Of a stretch of 64,000 bases of DNA, positions 41,701 to 49,025 are shown piece after piece. The stretch lies in the NCBI GenBank assembly GCA_016927595.1, contig JAFGMI010000021.1, positions 40,996 to 104,995 of the forward strand. Reading direction: 5' to 3'. The notes beneath the pieces were generated by a model. The model did no database searches. It saw only the letters and a list, made by a program, of their open reading frames with translations, and was not told the DNA's origin. This stretch comes from Melioribacteraceae bacterium. Its GTDB lineage: Bacteria; Bacteroidota; Ignavibacteria; Ignavibacteriales; Melioribacteraceae. How positions within the stretch are numbered: the first letter of the stretch is position 1; each line of letters opens with the position of its first letter. The position numbers and the translations under genes are program-made.

Positions 41701-43562
41701 TTCCCGACAGACAAATATCTTCTGATCAGTTCTTCCCTTTCATAAGAATCGTAATACAGATCACGCATATTGTATGACGATATTTCTTCGAAGGAACTGA
41801 ATCCGACAATATCTAAAAATGCTTTATTGGCAGACAGGATTTTGCCCGACATTGTGGATTGATATATACCTACGGGTGCATAATTGAAAATATCTCTGTA
41901 TCTTACTTCGCTCTCTATCAAAGCATCATAAGTAATTTTACGCTCGATTGTTATAGCTACCTGATTAGCTATTTCCTCCATTAATCGTTTATCTATCTCG
42001 TCGAATAATATTTTTTCATCATAGCTCTGCACAACCATTGCCCCGATAATAGCATCTACACCTCTGAGCGGAACACCCAGCCAACTCTGACTAACAGGTC
42101 CCCAGCTTTTTGCTTTGCCTTCCTTTTGCAGATTCTCAAAATCATCGTATTGAGCCAATAGAGTTTTACCGGTGCGGATTATATAATCCGTGCTACCGAG
42201 TCCAAGTTTCTTTTTATGCGGCGCAAAAGTAAATTCATTTTTATAATAGGGAAATGTAAGGTCATTGGTTCTACGGTCGTATAAAGCAATAAAAAAGTTT
42301 TCAGCCTTTATTATATCTGCAACAATCTCATGGATCTTAGAAAAAAGAACATTAAGATCATCGGACTGATTTGCCGCTTCTGAAATCAGATACAACGAAG
42401 ATTTAACTGTTTCCGATAGTTTCCTTTCCGTAATGTCCTGTAAAATACCCAGGGAGCCAATTACCTTTCCATTCATATCCCGCCAGGGCTTGGCTTTATC
42501 ACTAATCCATTTGTTTTTCCCAGATTTACATTTGATCAACAAATCCGCCTGATACTCATCCAGTTCCCCTTTATACCAAATATCCATCATTGATTGATGA
42601 TCCGAGACGTATTCAGGTTTGATTATCTCTGCCTTAATAATGACTGAAAGAAATTTTTCGTAGCTGAACTCTTCTGCACTGTACTCGACTATTTTTTCGA
42701 TAATGTCACTCATATACTTATACGTACGACTTTCTAAACTGAAATTATATATTGCAATTTCGGCAGCATCTGTTATGGCTTTTATTTTCGATTCAGTCTG
42801 TTCTATTATTTCCTGTGTTTTCAGAAAATCAGTTACATCTCTGATAGTAATAACAAAAGCAACTCTGTCAGATTCGCTGTTAATTATTGAATTGTTTTTA
42901 ATATCAATCCACCTGGGTCCGCCGTTCTTTCTTAAAAGTTTGTATCTCTTAAATTCCGCTATATCAGAGAGCCTTGTTATTTCATCCTCAACATCCAGTA
43001 CTTTCTCAAGCAGAAGAATTTCATGAAGCGGTTTGCCAATAAATTCACCGTCTTCTAAATTGAACAATTCTTCAGCATTTTTGTTAAGATAACTTACAAC
43101 TAATGAAGTGTTTACTGTTATTACCGAATCACTTGCATTCGAAAGAGTAGTTGCAAGCAATTCTTCTCTCTCTCTTAGCTTTTTTTCCAGTTTATTTTTA
43201 GATAAGGCTATTTGAATTGAGCTTAATAGTTCATGTTCCTCATATGGTTTTCTCAGGTAAGCATATGGACCGACTTCCATTGCACGATCTATCGTATCTT
43301 TATCTGTAAATGCGGTAAGAAATATGAATGGGACTTCAGAGATTGTTTTAATTTTCTTTGCAGTCTCAATTCCATCTAAATTCCCTGCCAGCATAATATC
43401 CATCATAATGAGGTCCGGTTTCAGTTCTTGGAAAGACTGCACAGCCTCCTCACCCGATTTCAACATGCCTATAACAAAAAATCCATTCTTGATAAGCCGC
43501 TCATGAAGCTCCATCGCAACAATTCTTTCATCTTCCACAATCAGTATTTTTATCCTGTCCAT
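38754..43562 (-). CDS. giant cytoplasmic REC-PAS/GAF histidine kinase (1602 residues)
   Basis: The protein begins with a receiver domain at 1-120 (ILIVEDERIVAMEL, aspartate in DLIMMDIMLAGN, RKPYEEHE). PAS and GAF domains follow in the approximate order PAS 140-265, PAS 270-390, GAF 400-545, PAS 560-680, PAS 690-800, PAS 810-925, PAS 945-1060, GAF 1075-1225 and PAS 1235-1350. The kinase core at about 1370-1598 has SHEFRTPLSAMLSSAEIM, IVTNLVSNAIKYS, VEDEGIGIPDKDL and GTGLGLAITKRSV. No transmembrane segment is visible. It can integrate many cytoplasmic cues and lies between two LytTR regulators on the same strand, its likely partners. The length is exceptional but the core is intact. Confidence 0.9.
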   Translation of the reverse strand: MDRIKILIVEDERIVAMELHERLIKNGFFVIGMLKSGEEAVQSFQELKPDLIMMDIMLAGNLDGIETAKKIKTISEVPFIFLTAFTDKDTIDRAMEVGPYAYLRKPYEEHELLSSIQIALSKNKLEKKLREREELLATTLSNASDSVITVNTSLVVSYLNKNAEELFNLEDGEFIGKPLHEILLLEKVLDVEDEITRLSDIAEFKRYKLLRKNGGPRWIDIKNNSIINSESDRVAFVITIRDVTDFLKTQEIIEQTESKIKAITDAAEIAIYNFSLESRTYKYMSDIIEKIVEYSAEEFSYEKFLSVIIKAEIIKPEYVSDHQSMMDIWYKGELDEYQADLLIKCKSGKNKWISDKAKPWRDMNGKVIGSLGILQDITERKLSETVKSSLYLISEAANQSDDLNVLFSKIHEIVADIIKAENFFIALYDRRTNDLTFPYYKNEFTFAPHKKKLGLGSTDYIIRTGKTLLAQYDDFENLQKEGKAKSWGPVSQSWLGVPLRGVDAIIGAMVVQSYDEKILFDEIDKRLMEEIANQVAITIERKITYDALIESEVRYRDIFNYAPVGIYQSTMSGKILSANKAFLDIVGFSSFEEISSYNMRDLYYDSYEREELIRRYLSVGKVADLEVRWRNKSNQEIFIQLSTHAIKNDNDEVIYFEGFVRDISSYKSAQKSIKITEQKFKELFNNASDAIFILSMDGEILEINEPACQRYEYTREDMIGKTTGFLQYGLSIEAHTKIIKSIIKKGKGLYELEHITKLGKIIPTEISSKVIEFQDSKAILNIARDITERKIAEQKILQSEKEYRGLFENAHDAIMIFEPENEIILEANKRALELYEFSRDEFIGLSLITLSQNPEFGRNKVNETLQNKATTVFETYQQTRSGREIILEVNASIVTYRGKDAILSINHDITARKIAEDELKNYQLKLEHIIDERTRAYKESEEKFKTLAENTDDLIIRFDRELRHVYVNSAVEKIFKISADEIINKTYAQLGYPETLVQITESAIKNVFEKKEKVTIEYQLPGGEWLEWMLLPEFDDNNEVNTVLTSARDVTERKINEEKIIRRDKILQAVANSSVMLFSSSNYENVMEVLLNEVGTAASVDRAYLVENSITNDNTKAMQLNYSWISEEEGKVSGNFMYNKATYKSLGIERWLKIMTQGKSISGLQEDFPENEKELLKSQRITSIALVPIIIDNFFWGFIGFEDCRNQKNWNEAELAVLFTLSNSIGGAIKRATIESNLRHSETMWRQLFQFSPEPFYLFDYHGNIIDCNNESTNLIGYTKEELLGHNLNSLNLVPPEYENITNIVGDKSMKGEASGPFEFEIITKQNKRITIEFKTYPVSIGGKELILGAAHNIDIRKKAELEIKRALDKANELNELKSRFVSMVSHEFRTPLSAMLSSAEIMELLGENISSHERNEYLKKIVKSIDYMTELLNDVLTINKADAGKLYVKYENLDIVELTENILNDILLTNDDVEISFLHPEKEMMLETDKKLYRQIVTNLVSNAIKYSPEDAPVICRIAKRNNSFILEVEDEGIGIPDKDLEDIFSPFQRASNIGNRPGTGLGLAITKRSVESLKGSIKVDSEMRRGTKFTVMLPITTNGR

Positions 43563-43708
43563 TTTATACGGCGACTTTTTGAATAATAAAAATCATTTAA
43601 ATCCCAATAAAGAATAAAACGAAATTGCAATTTACAACATAGCAAGAATTATATCATTTTTAACATTAAGATATAACCATTAAAGTTGATAATAAGCGGT
43701 TGCTAAAG

Positions 43709-44464
43709 TTAAGGTTTAAACGTTTCTCTTAATTTTTTCGCAAACCTTCGGCTGATAATAAACGGTTCGGGTAAATCCTTCAGAAAAATACGGTAAGAAT
43801 TATTAAACCACTTTTCAATTTTAACTATCCATTTCAGATTAATAATTGTCGATTTGTGAATTCGCAGAAATATATCGAGCGGAAGAATACTCTCCCAGTC
43901 TTTTAATAGTTTTCTAACCAGAATATTTTTTTCACCGGTTGTATTAATGTATGAATAAGGACCATCTGCGGTTATAAATTTTATATCACCGACTGTAACA
44001 AACTTCATATCGCTGCCGTCCGGTAAAAATATTCTCTGGTTCTCGTTATATCTTTGAGGCTCGTCATTCAGGCTGCCGACATCTACTGCTTTGAGCCGGC
44101 TTTTGGACAATCTTACCTGAATGGCATCAAGCAGATCTTTAATATGGAAAGGTTTTGTAATATAATCATCTGCACCCAGGTTCATGCCTTTACGCAAATC
44201 TGTCATTTCGACCTTTGCCGTCAGAAAAATAAAAGGCACTTTATTCATAATCGGATCTGCTGATATAGTTTCAAGAATCTGATAACCATCCATATCGGGC
44301 AGCATTATATCGCAGATAATAATATCGGGCAGAGCTTCTTTAAGATGATCGAGTGCATCGGTGCCTGATTCAAAAGCACGTACATCATAACCATGAACCG
44401 TAAGGATTTTACTTAAATTTTCCTTTACGGATTTGTCGTCTTCAATCACTAAAATTTTAGTCAT
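43709..44464 (-). CDS. LytTR-type response regulator (2)
   Basis: This 251-residue protein has a receiver domain (VIEDDKSVKENL, phospho-acceptor aspartate in IIICDIMLPDMDGYQI, TKPFHIKDLLDAI). A LytTR domain follows at about 150-248 (IKFITADGPYSYINT, then RIHKSTIINLKWIVKIEKW). It closely resembles the regulator at 37940 and probably arose by duplication within this island. It starts 15 bp after the Na/Pi cotransporter stop codon, so the two are co-transcribed. It lies 146 bp upstream of the giant kinase. The arrangement suggests that phosphate or cation status and this regulator are linked, although its targets are unknown. Confidence 0.9.
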   Translation of the reverse strand: MTKILVIEDDKSVKENLSKILTVHGYDVRAFESGTDALDHLKEALPDIIICDIMLPDMDGYQILETISADPIMNKVPFIFLTAKVEMTDLRKGMNLGADDYITKPFHIKDLLDAIQVRLSKSRLKAVDVGSLNDEPQRYNENQRIFLPDGSDMKFVTVGDIKFITADGPYSYINTTGEKNILVRKLLKDWESILPLDIFLRIHKSTIINLKWIVKIEKWFNNSYRIFLKDLPEPFIISRRFAKKLRETFKP

Positions 44465-44479
44465 TAGACTCAGACCGTA

Positions 44480-46270
44480 TCAATTTTCATCAAGAAAGTT
44501 TAATTGTTCCCCGGAAGCAGATTTCTCGATTTCCAATATACTATCATATTCGATAAATAGTAATTCGGCTATGGTAATTAATCGTTCACAAATTCTCGCA
44601 ACGAGTGCACTGTCATTCATAAGCGATGTTGCCATGCCGCTATTAATTTTTCTTTCTCTAATTAATTCATCTAGCTTGCCATTCACAAGTACATCGTGTT
44701 TTTTCGCTTTTTCCTGAAGTAGGAGGAGTTTGAAGTGCTGAGAGTCAATATCATCAGTTCGCTCGGTTTTGTAAATCTCCCTCATCACTTTGGCAATTTT
44801 TTGTCTAAGCGTGTTATATTCCACCCTTATAAATTCGTTTTCACTGATTGAATACTTTGCAAAGTTATCTTGTAAATTTCTGAGGTGTTTTATTATCTCA
44901 ATCATATACCTGTTCGCAATTCTTATTTTATTAACAAGGACCGCTTCCTTTTCACTTAACTCATAACTCTGTATAATTGTTGCATATTTAATAATTTTAC
45001 TGAATATCAGTTTTATTTTGTTATGGTACATCTCATCTATATTAATGTTCATATTATCAATTGATTTTGGCACCAGTTCTTTTAATTTCTTATCCGATAG
45101 GATATCTTTACGATGAAGATTTATTGAGTGTGATATAATTTCAAAAGCATTATCGAAGAGGTGACGTGATTCTTTCAATAATGCCGGTATGGCAGATTTG
45201 GGATACTTAAGTACGATTTTTGATACATACTTAGGCCTGGAAATGTCCTCGTTTTCAGATGGTTTGATTGCTTTTTCAAGAAATTTAACGAGAATTTTTG
45301 TAAAGGGTAGTATTAAAATTAATCCCAATATGTTAAACAGACTGTGGAATAACGACAATTTAATAATATAATCATTAGCGGAAATGCCTGTTAAAAGTGC
45401 AATACGATCAACGAGCCAACTTATATGTGTAAGAAGCAAAAGTGCGAAAAAGGCTGTAATAAAATTGAAAATAAGGTGTGCAACAGCCAGGCGTTTCCCC
45501 TGATAATTTGAGCTAATAGATACTATTAATGCAGTGAAAGTTGTACCGATGTTTGCGCCTATCGCCATTGCAAGAGCATTATCATAGGAAATCTGCTGCG
45601 CAGACAAAGCAGTTAGTACAAGTGCAAGTGAAGCATGACTTGACTGCATTATAACTGTTGTAATCACTCCTACAGATACATAAATAATTAAACCATATAA
45701 TCCCGTAATTGAATACTGTTTAAGATCGAAGACCTCCTGATAACTACTGAAACCCTCCTTCATAAAATGTATACCAAGAAATATAAATCCAACTCCGGAA
45801 ATTATATATCCGATCCCTTTGTATTTATTGCCACTCTGCAGTACAAACAGGACTCCGATTACAATCATTGGAAGTGCGAATGACGATATATTCAGCTTTA
45901 ATCCAAAATACGAGATCAGCCATGCTCCTGTTGTTGTCCCGATATTAGCGCCGAATATTATTCCTATGCCTGATATGAGTTCTATCATACCCGCACCTAA
46001 AAATGAAATTGCAACAACGGATACAAGTCCGCTTGACTGCAGTAATGATGTCGAAACAATACCGAATGAGATACTTTTGGCTAAATTATTGGTTGATTTG
46101 CGCAGCCACTTTTCAATGGGACCGCTGCTAAGAAGTTTAAAACCATTTTCAAGAAACATCATACCGAAAATCAGAATTGCCACACCGGCTGCTATATCCC
46201 TTATATGTGTATTAACAACAAATAAGGATATCAGGATAATAATTGTAAGAGAAAGAATAAATGCTTTCAA
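44480..46270 (-). CDS. Na+/phosphate cotransporter (NptA/YjbB-like) with PhoU-like domain
   Basis: This 596-residue protein starts at a TTG. Its N-terminal half has the two inverted repeats of the Na/Pi-II family: LLQSSGLVSVVAISFLGAGMI then GANIGTTTGAW, and IMQSSHASLALVLTALSAQQ then GANIGTTFTALI, both with the QSS motif that binds Na+ and phosphate. The C-terminal part from about 380 is helical and charged, like a cytoplasmic PhoU-type domain. It moves phosphate across the inner membrane using the sodium gradient; in bacteria, efflux or uptake are both reported. It lies 15 bp upstream of a LytTR regulator and 74 bp downstream of corA on one strand. Confidence 0.9.
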   Translation of the reverse strand: MKAFILSLTIIILISLFVVNTHIRDIAAGVAILIFGMMFLENGFKLLSSGPIEKWLRKSTNNLAKSISFGIVSTSLLQSSGLVSVVAISFLGAGMIELISGIGIIFGANIGTTTGAWLISYFGLKLNISSFALPMIVIGVLFVLQSGNKYKGIGYIISGVGFIFLGIHFMKEGFSSYQEVFDLKQYSITGLYGLIIYVSVGVITTVIMQSSHASLALVLTALSAQQISYDNALAMAIGANIGTTFTALIVSISSNYQGKRLAVAHLIFNFITAFFALLLLTHISWLVDRIALLTGISANDYIIKLSLFHSLFNILGLILILPFTKILVKFLEKAIKPSENEDISRPKYVSKIVLKYPKSAIPALLKESRHLFDNAFEIISHSINLHRKDILSDKKLKELVPKSIDNMNINIDEMYHNKIKLIFSKIIKYATIIQSYELSEKEAVLVNKIRIANRYMIEIIKHLRNLQDNFAKYSISENEFIRVEYNTLRQKIAKVMREIYKTERTDDIDSQHFKLLLLQEKAKKHDVLVNGKLDELIRERKINSGMATSLMNDSALVARICERLITIAELLFIEYDSILEIEKSASGEQLNFLDEN

Positions 46271-46344
46271 TTTCCGGACCCGTTAGACATAAGTTGTAAT
46301 ATTGTAATCATGCAGTTTATTATTAATGGGAATATTCATTTTCA

Positions 46345-47403
46345 TTAAAACCATTTTTTACTTTTCATATAGATAAACATTCCAATGCCGAGCACAGTCA
46401 TTAAGATTAGGACAACAGGATAGCCGTAATCCCATTCCAGTTCAGGCATATTATGAAAATTCATGCCGTATATACCGGCGATGAAGGTAAGCGGGATGAA
46501 AACGGTCGCAATTAAAGTCAGAACTTTCATCACGCTGTTTATGCTGTTATTGATGTTGGAATTATTAAGATCAATCAACGATTTGAGCATTTCGTTATAG
46601 TTTTGATAGTATTCATACAACTGATCGGTATGGTCTTTAATATCTCTGAAAAAGATCATATTATCAGAATCAATAAAACCAGATTCATCATTCATAATAT
46701 GCAGAATAGTTTCACGGATCGGGGAAATATACTTCCTGAACTCTGTCAGTTCTTTCTTGATTGTGTGAATATTTTCAGTGTAATTATACTGGCTTTTCAG
46801 AAGTATATCGTCCTCTAAAGAGTACAGTTTATTACGCAGATTTTCAAGTTTCAGATAATAACTATCCACATATGAATCCAGCAAGACATAAAATAAATAG
46901 TCGGCTTTCTTGTTTCGTGCTCTTCCCCTGCCCTGTTTAATTCTTTCTATTTTTTCATCAAGGAAGTGATTTTCAAACTCATGAAGTACGATTACAGTAT
47001 CTGACAGTAAAATAATACTAATGTGGTCCTCTTTTAAAATTTCCGAATCCGGAATAAATGCCTTCATTATAACAGCAATATAATTTTCTCCCTCTTCGTA
47101 TTTTGACAGATGCTGGGCGTTAAGAGCGTCTTCGAGGAACATATGGTGAATATTATAATCTTTAGTTAATTCATGCAATTTATCTTTATCTGACAACCCG
47201 CTGAATTCAATCCAGTTAACAGTTGCCCCGTTGATCTTTCTTTTTAATTCATGCGGAGTAATATCTTCATATTGTTGAAAATAATCTTTGTTATAACTAC
47301 GGAGTGTGATCCTAGATTTTTCATCTGTATAATTTCCGGTATATTCCAGAACTCCCGGTGGTTTGCCGGATTTTTTGTCAAGTCTATTCATTCTTTTAGC
47401 CAT
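46345..47403 (-). CDS. corA: CorA family magnesium/cobalt channel
   Basis: This 352-residue protein has the CorA layout: a large N-terminal cytoplasmic domain and a long coiled helix with ELTEFRKYISPIRETILHIM. Two C-terminal transmembrane helices follow, with the selectivity motif YGMNFHNMPE between them and a basic tail (MKSKKWF). It forms a pentameric channel for Mg2+, Co2+ or Ni2+. It is the first gene of a minus-strand run leading into the Na/Pi cotransporter and LytTR regulator. A purine-rich GGGGAACTG precedes the ATG. Substrate preference between Mg2+ and other ions cannot be told from the motif. Confidence 0.92.
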   Translation of the reverse strand: MAKRMNRLDKKSGKPPGVLEYTGNYTDEKSRITLRSYNKDYFQQYEDITPHELKRKINGATVNWIEFSGLSDKDKLHELTKDYNIHHMFLEDALNAQHLSKYEEGENYIAVIMKAFIPDSEILKEDHISIILLSDTVIVLHEFENHFLDEKIERIKQGRGRARNKKADYLFYVLLDSYVDSYYLKLENLRNKLYSLEDDILLKSQYNYTENIHTIKKELTEFRKYISPIRETILHIMNDESGFIDSDNMIFFRDIKDHTDQLYEYYQNYNEMLKSLIDLNNSNINNSINSVMKVLTLIATVFIPLTFIAGIYGMNFHNMPELEWDYGYPVVLILMTVLGIGMFIYMKSKKWF

Positions 47404-48007
47404 CAGTTCCCCGGATATATTTAATTAAACTGAATTATAAAAATAATAAAATGATCAAATAATATTACTTTAAAATATTTATTGAAAGATGGGTACTGAC
47501 TTTGAAATAAGAGTATTTACACTTAAGTAATTATACTGCATTCACGGTTAAATTAATTTTTCAATTGTTTCTATAACTAAGTAAGTCATTTTTCCGGTTG
47601 ATTAAATATAATCGTGTTATTGAGCACAAAAACCATTTAATGGTTTCGATAATATTATATCAGGTATCATTTCTTCAAATATCCTTTGATTTTAATTGTA
47701 TTCTTGTTTCCATATTTTAAAGAGTCCAGATTCGTTTAATGATGTTAGGTTAAAGAACTTACCAAAAACCCTTCAACTCCGGCAAATTATTTAATTATTT
47801 CATTTGCCTGCTTTAGCAGTTTCCTTCGCTTTTATACTCAATTTACCTGCAAACGGGACATCCGGTTCTTCAGAAATTCATTCTTTTATCCATTTTTACG
47901 AACATTATGTCATTTTCAAAAATTTATAAAATATTTTACAAAAAGATGGAATTCTTATTACATCATTAGTGTTAATGATTATTATTTAACAACATTTGAG
48001 GACTGTT
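47404..48007. other. 604-bp AT-rich intergenic region
   Basis: This is the longest gene-free stretch in the window, between the divergent corA and folE genes. I find no coding frame longer than about 20 codons and no tRNA-like fold. The only distinct structure is the 17-bp palindrome at 47630-47646. Confidence 0.6.
47630..47646. promoter_or_regulatory. 17-bp palindrome, candidate operator
   Basis: AAACCATT-T-AATGGTTT has perfect 8-bp arms around one central base. It lies about 230 bp upstream of corA and 360 bp upstream of folE, so its target is unclear. Confidence 0.3.
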
Positions 48008-48682
48008 ATGAGAGATCCGTCAATGAATAAAATGGCAGAAGAAATCGGTGACGAACATTTTTCGGAAACATTGTACACACCATTGCGTAAAGATGCATTT
48101 ATTCTGGATGATAAGACTAAAATCGAGGAAATTGAAAAACTTTTTGAAAGAATAATGTACACTTTAGGATTGGATCTAAGTGATGATAGCCTTAGAGGGA
48201 CTCCTCATAGAGTCGCTAAAATGTATGTAAAGGAAATATTTTCTGGTCTGAATCCTGAGAATAAGCCTCAGGCAAGATCTTTCAGTAATAAATATGAATA
48301 TAAAGGAATTGTTCTTGAGAAAGACATTGACGTTACATCTACTTGTGAGCACCATTTTGTGCCAATAATCGGTAAAGCACATATTGCATATATACCCAAC
48401 GGAAAAGTTGTTGGCTTATCCAAATTAAACAGAATTGTTGATTATTACGCACGACGTCCGCAGGTGCAGGAGAGAATGAATAAGCAGATATTAAATGAAC
48501 TTAAAGATGTACTCGGGACCGATGATGTGGCAGTAATTATTGATGCAAAACACTTTTGTGTTCATACAAGGGGAATCAAAGATACCGGTAGTTCCACTAT
48601 TACAGCAGAGTACAGTGGCAGTTTTATAAATGCTGAAAAGAAAGCAGAACTGATGAATTTGTTAAATGGCAGATTACTATAA
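48008..48682 (+). CDS. folE: GTP cyclohydrolase I
   Basis: The ATG at 48008 is preferred over an in-frame TTG at 47996, since GAGG lies between them as the ribosome-binding site. The 224-residue protein has EEIEKLFERIMYTLGLD, DSLRGTPHRVAKMY, TSTCEHHFVPIIGKAHIAYIP with the zinc-binding cysteine and histidine, RRPQVQERMNKQI, and HFCVHTRGIKDTGSS with the second zinc cysteine. It converts GTP to dihydroneopterin triphosphate for folate, pterin or queuosine synthesis. The length is normal. A Rho-independent terminator follows, separating it from yidD. Confidence 0.95.
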   Translation: MRDPSMNKMAEEIGDEHFSETLYTPLRKDAFILDDKTKIEEIEKLFERIMYTLGLDLSDDSLRGTPHRVAKMYVKEIFSGLNPENKPQARSFSNKYEYKGIVLEKDIDVTSTCEHHFVPIIGKAHIAYIPNGKVVGLSKLNRIVDYYARRPQVQERMNKQILNELKDVLGTDDVAVIIDAKHFCVHTRGIKDTGSSTITAEYSGSFINAEKKAELMNLLNGRLL

Positions 48683-48702
48683 CAGCGATATTATTTTAAC
48701 TG

Positions 48703-48731
48703 AAAGTCCGGAATTTATTCGGACTTTTTTT
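48703..48731 (+). terminator. Rho-independent terminator after folE
   Basis: AAAGTCCG (48703-48710) pairs with CGGACTTT (48720-48727) around a 9-nt loop, and the T-run extends to 48731. It lies 20 bp after the folE stop codon. Confidence 0.8.
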
Positions 48732-48763
48732 ATATTTTAAACGTATTAAAAAATAAATAAAAA

Positions 48764-49012
48764 GTGACCATCAAAAAACTATTCCGCAATACACTTCTGA
48801 TTCTTGCATATCCGTTTATACTGCTGATTAAAATTTATCAGATTTTGATCTCACCAGTTTTACCATCATCCTGCAGATATCAGCCCACCTGTTCGCAGTA
48901 TAGTCTTGAAGCGTTAAAAAAATACGGATTGCTAAAGGGAGGCTGGCTGGGGATAAAAAGAATTTCGCGTTGTCATCCCTGGGGTGGTAGCGGGTATGAT
49001 CCCGTGCCTTAA
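48764..49012 (+). CDS. yidD: YidD membrane protein insertion efficiency factor
   Basis: This 82-residue protein starts at a GTG and shows the complete YidD pattern: an amphipathic, hydrophobic N-terminus ([23 protein letters not shown]), [20 protein letters not shown] with its conserved cysteines, and [18 protein letters not shown]. It aids insertion of inner-membrane proteins near the YidC insertase. It is usually encoded with rnpA and yidC, but here it stands alone between folE and topA. The topA gene converges with only 13 bp between the two stop codons. Confidence 0.93.
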   Translation: MTIKKLFRNTLLILAYPFILLIKIYQILISPVLPSSCRYQPTCSQYSLEALKKYGLLKGGWLGIKRISRCHPWGGSGYDPVP

Positions 49013-49025
49013 AAAAATCAGATTA

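Noticed and set aside
47404..48007. Hidden small RNA or riboswitch in the long gap between corA and folE
   Set aside because: No Mg2+-sensor or other known riboswitch core was recognisable, no T-run terminator lies in the gap, and the only short frame (about 20 codons near 47909) has no ribosome-binding site.
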